Positions 39,873 to 43,145 of a DNA stretch of 43,145 bases are shown one piece after another (positions within the stretch are counted from its first letter, which is position 1; each line of letters begins with the position of its first letter). Source of the stretch: a bacterium (GTDB lineage Bacteria; Bdellovibrionota; UBA1018); NCBI GenBank assembly GCA_019751945.1, contig JAIEMT010000034.1:1-43145 (forward strand), read 5' to 3'. Position numbers and translations under genes: made by a program. Below the pieces are notes generated by a model. The model saw nothing but the letters and a program-made list of their open reading frames with translations. It was not told the origin of the DNA and did not search any database.

Positions 39873-41072
39873 ATGAAAATTCTGAGATTATCAGAAGCTT
39901 ATCCCGCTTATATTTCCTACTTTGTTGAGGCTCATCCAGACCTAGAAGGACCCTATTCAAAGCGCAAAGCAGCATTCGACTATGATTCGTTTTCCTGGGC
40001 CGACTTTTACGTCAGCCCGCTGGCCAAGTTCGGATATGAGGTCCAAGAGGTCACCCTCAATGCCGACTTCTTACAGAAGATTTGGGCTCAAGAAAACGGG
40101 GTGCCCTTTACCGCGGACGGTTGGGAATCCGAAATAGCGATTGCTCAGACCAAGGCCTTTCAACCCGACATTCTCTGGTTTGATAGTCACGACGCCAACC
40201 TTCTGAAGGCTATTAAAACGGAATGTGGGCCATTTCGTTTGGTAGTGGGGTGGTCCGGCAGCGCCATTGCCAAAACCGACGCTTGGAAGGAGATCGACCT
40301 CATCCTGTCTTGCGCTCCTGAAACCGTCGCTGAACTTTCTCGAATGGGTCACCAGGCTCGGCATCTGGACCATGCCTTTGAGCCCCGAGTTCTAGAAAGA
40401 ATTGGAAGGCGCGAGAGCTTGGAAGATGTTTCTTTTGTCGGCCAGATTGTGCTCAACAATCAGTTTCATTTGAAGCGCGAGAAAATTATTCGTGAACTGG
40501 CGTCTCGCTTAAACATGTCTATTTATTCTTCGGCCAAAGATTCCCAGTCGAAATCCCAGTTTAGAGCCAAACAAGCAGCCTATTTGGGGGTCAGCCTCTT
40601 ACGAAAATTGGGAACCCCAGAAACTGCCTTATCGAGGCTTCCCATCTTGAAACGAGCGGCAAGTTGGGAGGGGCCACCCCAGGCGGTTGACAAAATTTTA
40701 CAAAAACAAATGAAGCCCGCCGCGTTTGGGTTAGAGATGTACCGGATCCTCGCCTCTTCGCGTCTCACGTTGAACGTTCACGCCGACTCGTCCCCCACTC
40801 ATGCTTCGAATATGCGGATGTTCGAAGGCACTGGAGTAGGAACCTGCTTACTCACCGACCGAAAGCAGGAAATGAGTCTCTTTCAAGACGGGGAAGTGGT
40901 GACCTATGATTCCGCTGAAGACTGCGCAGAAAAAGCACGGTGGTTACTCGACCATCCGAAAGAACGGGAAGAGATTGCCCGCCGTGGGCAACAACGCACG
41001 TTGAAGGATCATACTTTCGCTGTGCGTTCGGAAAAACTTCATGAGATTTTGAAGGGGTTTCTCCGCGGATAA
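39873..41072 (+). CDS. CgeB-like GT-B glycosyltransferase
   Basis: The 399-residue protein has an N-terminal lobe beginning MKILRLSEAYP and a middle DILWFDSHD. LSCAPETVAELSRMGHQ, FVGQIV and SRLTLNVHADSS follow, then MRMFEGTGVGTCLLTDRKQEMSLFQDG. The last motif, along with RARR-like ARRGQQRTLKDHTF, is typical of the CgeB/Glyco_trans_1-2 group. These are cytoplasmic transferases that extend surface glycans. GAGGAG stands 7 nt before the ATG, but it lies between the predicted -10 and the start. The donor sugar is unknown. Confidence 0.78.
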   Translation: MKILRLSEAYPAYISYFVEAHPDLEGPYSKRKAAFDYDSFSWADFYVSPLAKFGYEVQEVTLNADFLQKIWAQENGVPFTADGWESEIAIAQTKAFQPDILWFDSHDANLLKAIKTECGPFRLVVGWSGSAIAKTDAWKEIDLILSCAPETVAELSRMGHQARHLDHAFEPRVLERIGRRESLEDVSFVGQIVLNNQFHLKREKIIRELASRLNMSIYSSAKDSQSKSQFRAKQAAYLGVSLLRKLGTPETALSRLPILKRAASWEGPPQAVDKILQKQMKPAAFGLEMYRILASSRLTLNVHADSSPTHASNMRMFEGTGVGTCLLTDRKQEMSLFQDGEVVTYDSAEDCAEKARWLLDHPKEREEIARRGQQRTLKDHTFAVRSEKLHEILKGFLRG

Positions 41073-41111
41073 TCAGTGGGCTTTTTCAGCTCCTTGAGGC
41101 CGCCTTCCATA

Positions 41112-41138
41112 TTGCCAAACGATATTTTTACATATAGG
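41112..41138 (+). promoter_or_regulatory. Possible promoter of the terminal methyltransferase gene
   Basis: TTGCCA (41112-41117) and TATAGG (41133-41138) are 15 nt apart, shorter than ideal. The -10 ends 8 nt before the ATG at 41147, and no ribosome binding site is seen. Confidence 0.35.
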
Positions 41139-41146
41139 TTTCCGAT

Positions 41147-42127
41147 ATGACTACAAAATCAGATAATTTTGGTTATTTAAAATATTTTGAGCCATCGCGA
41201 TATGTCGGAAGACTCAGAACTCTGAGCAAAAAATGGCAAAAACATTTTGATAAAAAAAGACTTAATCTCGTTTATCAAGGTTTTCGCAACTCGTCTGGGT
41301 TTGATAAACGCATTCCTTCGCCAAATGAGATGGCTCTCTACTCGGGCTCATTCGCAGCTGCCAGAAGCTTGAAAGAATTTTCGACTGCCTTTAGTAAAGA
41401 AGCTTGTCTCAACGAACTTCCAGAATTACTAAAAATTGCAAAGTACGAGGAAGGTCAAAAAACTCTCAATCTCTTTGACTACGGATGCGGCCTCGGGAGG
41501 CTCGCCTATGCATTTACCAATTATTTTGGAAAGTCGGAAAATTTTCAATACTGCGGATATGAGATTCTGCCGCAAGCAGTAAGGTTTCTAAAATCCGCTT
41601 ACGAAGACTATCCAAACGTCACCATCCTCAACGATAAGATTTTGTTTGAGAAAAGCTATATCGAAATTGAGTACCCTGATCCCCAGTCCAAAAAAGACGG
41701 GAGAGTTGAACCAAAATCACTCAGCCTAGCTGACAGGTGCAGAAACGTTTTCAATATTCAATACTCCCATTCCGTATTTACCCACATGGACAGAGGCGAC
41801 ATTGTTCAGGTGTTAAAGAACTTCAACTCCAGTTTTATTAGTGGAGTTTGTGTTAACACTTGGCTCATCATTGATCGATTTGCGGAATCTTCTCTTCGCG
41901 CCGGCTTAGCGGATCGAGACCTCCCCTATGAAGTAGATGGTTACTTGACTTACGATCAACACAATCCGCTTTTGTGCTCCGCTTATCGCTTGAAGGACAT
42001 AGAAAAAATATATGAGGAAGCGGGTCACGAAATACTGAACATCTTTTTTGGCAGTTGGTCAGGTCGCATCCCTCAGCAGAAATTTTCAACTCAGGATGTG
42101 ATTGTCTCTAGGCCAATCCGATCTTAA
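41147..42127 (+). CDS. Class I SAM-dependent methyltransferase
   Basis: The 326-residue protein has NLFDYGCGLGRLAYAF as SAM-binding motif I, YCGYEILPQAV as the acidic strand end, and NIQYSHSVFTHM. A C-terminal DVIVSRPI strand completes the fold. About 100 residues lie before the motif, containing a phenylalanine- and lysine-rich N-terminus. Codons in the first third are visibly richer in A and T than in neighbouring genes, which may mean the gene arrived separately. It is likely another sugar methyltransferase, and ends before a hairpin shared with the convergent glycine-rich gene. Confidence 0.75.
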   Translation: MTTKSDNFGYLKYFEPSRYVGRLRTLSKKWQKHFDKKRLNLVYQGFRNSSGFDKRIPSPNEMALYSGSFAAARSLKEFSTAFSKEACLNELPELLKIAKYEEGQKTLNLFDYGCGLGRLAYAFTNYFGKSENFQYCGYEILPQAVRFLKSAYEDYPNVTILNDKILFEKSYIEIEYPDPQSKKDGRVEPKSLSLADRCRNVFNIQYSHSVFTHMDRGDIVQVLKNFNSSFISGVCVNTWLIIDRFAESSLRAGLADRDLPYEVDGYLTYDQHNPLLCSAYRLKDIEKIYEEAGHEILNIFFGSWSGRIPQQKFSTQDVIVSRPIRS

Positions 42128-42146
42128 GTATTTAGGTATGGAGCAG

Positions 42147-42182
42147 AGGGATAGCCAAGCTCGCAGAAGCTCGACTATCCCT
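42147..42182. terminator. Hairpin between convergent genes, possible bidirectional terminator
   Basis: AGGGATAG (42147-42154) and CTATCCCT (42175-42182) form an 8-bp stem around a 20-nt loop that contains a direct repeat of AAGCTCG. Neither side has a T-run. Position between convergent stops (42127 and 42202) supports a role at transcript ends. Confidence 0.5.
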
Positions 42183-42201
42183 TATAAACTAAGCAATGTC
42201 T

Positions 42202-43041
42202 CTATTGATAGAACTCTTCAACGATGATGACGCCAGAACCGCCGACGCCGCCAACAACGCCCGAAGTCCCTGCAGAACCAGCACTTCCACCTGTGCCGAC
42301 CGAATAGCTATAAGTAGCGGATGGGCTAACAATCGTAGCATCAACAAAACCTCCTGAACCGCCACCAGCTCCTGAAAACTCAGAGATATTGCCCGTTTCA
42401 CCTGCACCAGCGCCGCCTCCTCCGGTATTAGCAACACCAGCTCCACCGGTCGCAGCATAAATCGATGCTCCAGCTCCACCGAATACGGAAGAACCACCAA
42501 TGCCTCCTCCTATTGCCGTACCTGAAGAAGCTGCAGCAAATGAACCACCACCACCACCACCCGTTAGTGCTAAACCGGTGGGACCACTTCCAAGTGACGA
42601 GGAACCGCCAGCACCCCCGGCACCACTTGAACCACTGCTACCCCCTGAACCGCCCCCTGCCGAAAGCAGAGAGGAGCCAAAGGTAGAAGGGTTCCCACTT
42701 CCACCAGAACCGCCCCCTGTAGTAGTACCGCTACCAGCCCCGCCGCCGCCGCCGCCTACCATTCGCACACGAATATAGAGAGGTGCTGGGCTAGTAGGAG
42801 TGGTGTAAGTGCCGCTACCACTCGTAAATTTTTGTACGGTGGGAGCAGTGGGTGAGGAGCCTGAACCAGCGAACAAAGTCCAAGTGCTGCCGTTGTAACC
42901 ATAGAAACCCGCACTGTTGGTATCAAAAACTATATCACCCGTTTGTGGATTTCCTACATTGGTATAGTCGTTGACGTTCGGCGCTGAAAACTGGGTTCCG
43001 TTGAGCAAATGAAATCCAGTAGCAAAAGCCGGAGAGGCCAA
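42202..43041 (-). CDS. Glycine-rich exported protein, 5' end unclear
   Basis: The 279-codon open frame begins at TTG (43041). Residues 1-7 (ASPAFA) look like the end of a signal peptide with cleavage after AFA. A domain with GDIVFDTNSAGFYGYNGSTW follows, which resembles a short tail-fibre-like or surface-protein module. Then, from about residue 95 to 255, comes a region with repeated GGGGGG, GGSGGS and GAGGAGG stretches, ending in VGGSGVIIVEEFY. Such glycine-rich exported proteins are frequent in predatory and related bacteria. In-frame upstream codons continue the hydrophobic signal (FLLFFGTAFLA) back to a TGA at 43069-43071, and no normal start codon precedes it after that stop. The gene may be broken, may start at a rare codon, or may be affected by a sequence error. 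Confidence 0.65.
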   Translation of the reverse strand: MASPAFATGFHLLNGTQFSAPNVNDYTNVGNPQTGDIVFDTNSAGFYGYNGSTWTLFAGSGSSPTAPTVQKFTSGSGTYTTPTSPAPLYIRVRMVGGGGGGAGSGTTTGGGSGGSGNPSTFGSSLLSAGGGSGGSSGSSGAGGAGGSSSLGSGPTGLALTGGGGGGSFAAASSGTAIGGGIGGSSVFGGAGASIYAATGGAGVANTGGGGAGAGETGNISEFSGAGGGSGGFVDATIVSPSATYSYSVGTGGSAGSAGTSGVVGGVGGSGVIIVEEFYQ

Positions 43042-43145
43042 AAAAGCAGTACCAAAAAATAATAAAAATCAGGCGTGTCCGGTTAAAAACCAAATAAAGA
43101 AAAGATGTTGCACCTATCTGTTGGCAAGTGATTCGATGATTTTGC
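43042..43145 (-). other. Upstream region of the glycine-rich gene with an in-frame stop
   Basis: Read on the minus strand, GTG at 43113 opens a frame (QHLFFIWFLTGHA) that meets TGA at 43071-43069 and then continues as FLLFFGTAFLASPAFA into the gene. With the stop removed, this would be one long hydrophobic leader. No promoter is convincing here, and the window ends. Confidence 0.4.

Noticed and set aside
42465..42778. Proline- and histidine-rich plus-strand open frames
   Set aside because: They are the reverse reading of the glycine-rich repeat region and reflect its base composition only.
42200..42800. Possible tandem DNA repeat or CRISPR-like array
   Set aside because: The repetition is of glycine and serine codons without fixed unit length or spacers.

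Overview
This window is almost wholly a surface-glycan biosynthesis locus of a Gram-negative bacterium. It holds about 40 tightly packed genes with overlapping starts and stops, moderate GC content and mostly ATG starts (some GTG or TTG). I see no tRNA, rRNA, transposase or CRISPR array. The lineage is not settled by the sequence. The nonulosonic-acid genes, the PglK-like flippase and the very glycine-rich exported protein at the right edge would fit a Bdellovibrionota-like or other deltaproteobacterial-grade genome, but that is only an inference. Layout, left to right: (1) 1-300, a broken fragment of an SGNH/AlgJ-like protein. (2) 290-6951, minus strand: a CBS/nucleotidyltransferase (PtmE-like), two methyltransferases, a GT2 glycosyltransferase, a eukaryotic-type UDP-galactopyranose mutase and a GT-C membrane transferase. 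(3) 6994-18273, plus strand: a legionaminic-acid pathway (LegF, LegB, LegC, LegG and LegI homologues) interrupted by an N-formyltransferase and a PIG-L deacetylase, then a GT-B-like protein, two related unknown proteins and a polysaccharide-deacetylase-like protein. (4) 18276-20686, minus strand: a NeuD/PglD-type acyltransferase and an ABC flippase. (5) 20760-25778, plus strand: a second PIG-L/formyltransferase pair, a GNAT-HAD fusion, a NUDIX hydrolase and a GT-C membrane protein. (6) 25781-30617: short units with methyltransferases, a GT2, a hexapeptide acyltransferase and an OafA-type acyltransferase-SGNH protein. (7) 30614-39798, minus strand: a WbpA-like UDP-sugar dehydrogenase, a methyltransferase, PseB, PseC, PseF and PseI of the pseudaminic-acid pathway, a large GT-B-like protein and a PhyH-family dioxygenase. 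(8) 39873-42127, plus strand: a CgeB-like glycosyltransferase and a methyltransferase. (9) 42202 to the edge, minus strand: a glycine-rich exported protein whose signal-peptide region carries an in-frame stop. Working model (inference): the cell makes two different CMP-activated nonulosonic acids, one legionaminic-type and one pseudaminic-type. It alters their N-acyl groups with deacetylase/formyltransferase pairs and adds uronic-acid and galactofuranose sugars. It then methylates, O-acetylates and perhaps hydroxylates the product before or after export by the ABC flippase. The most unusual elements are the duplicated PIG-L/formyltransferase module, whose formyltransferases both have Gly where the ArnA-type catalytic Asn should be; the GNAT-HAD plus NUDIX pair, which could stand in for the missing PseH and PseG; the eukaryote-type UGM; a symmetric divergent promoter with a 9-bp inverted repeat at 39797-39860; and a repeated arrangement of promoters lying only 6-14 nt from start codons, which suggests leaderless or nearly leaderless transcripts.
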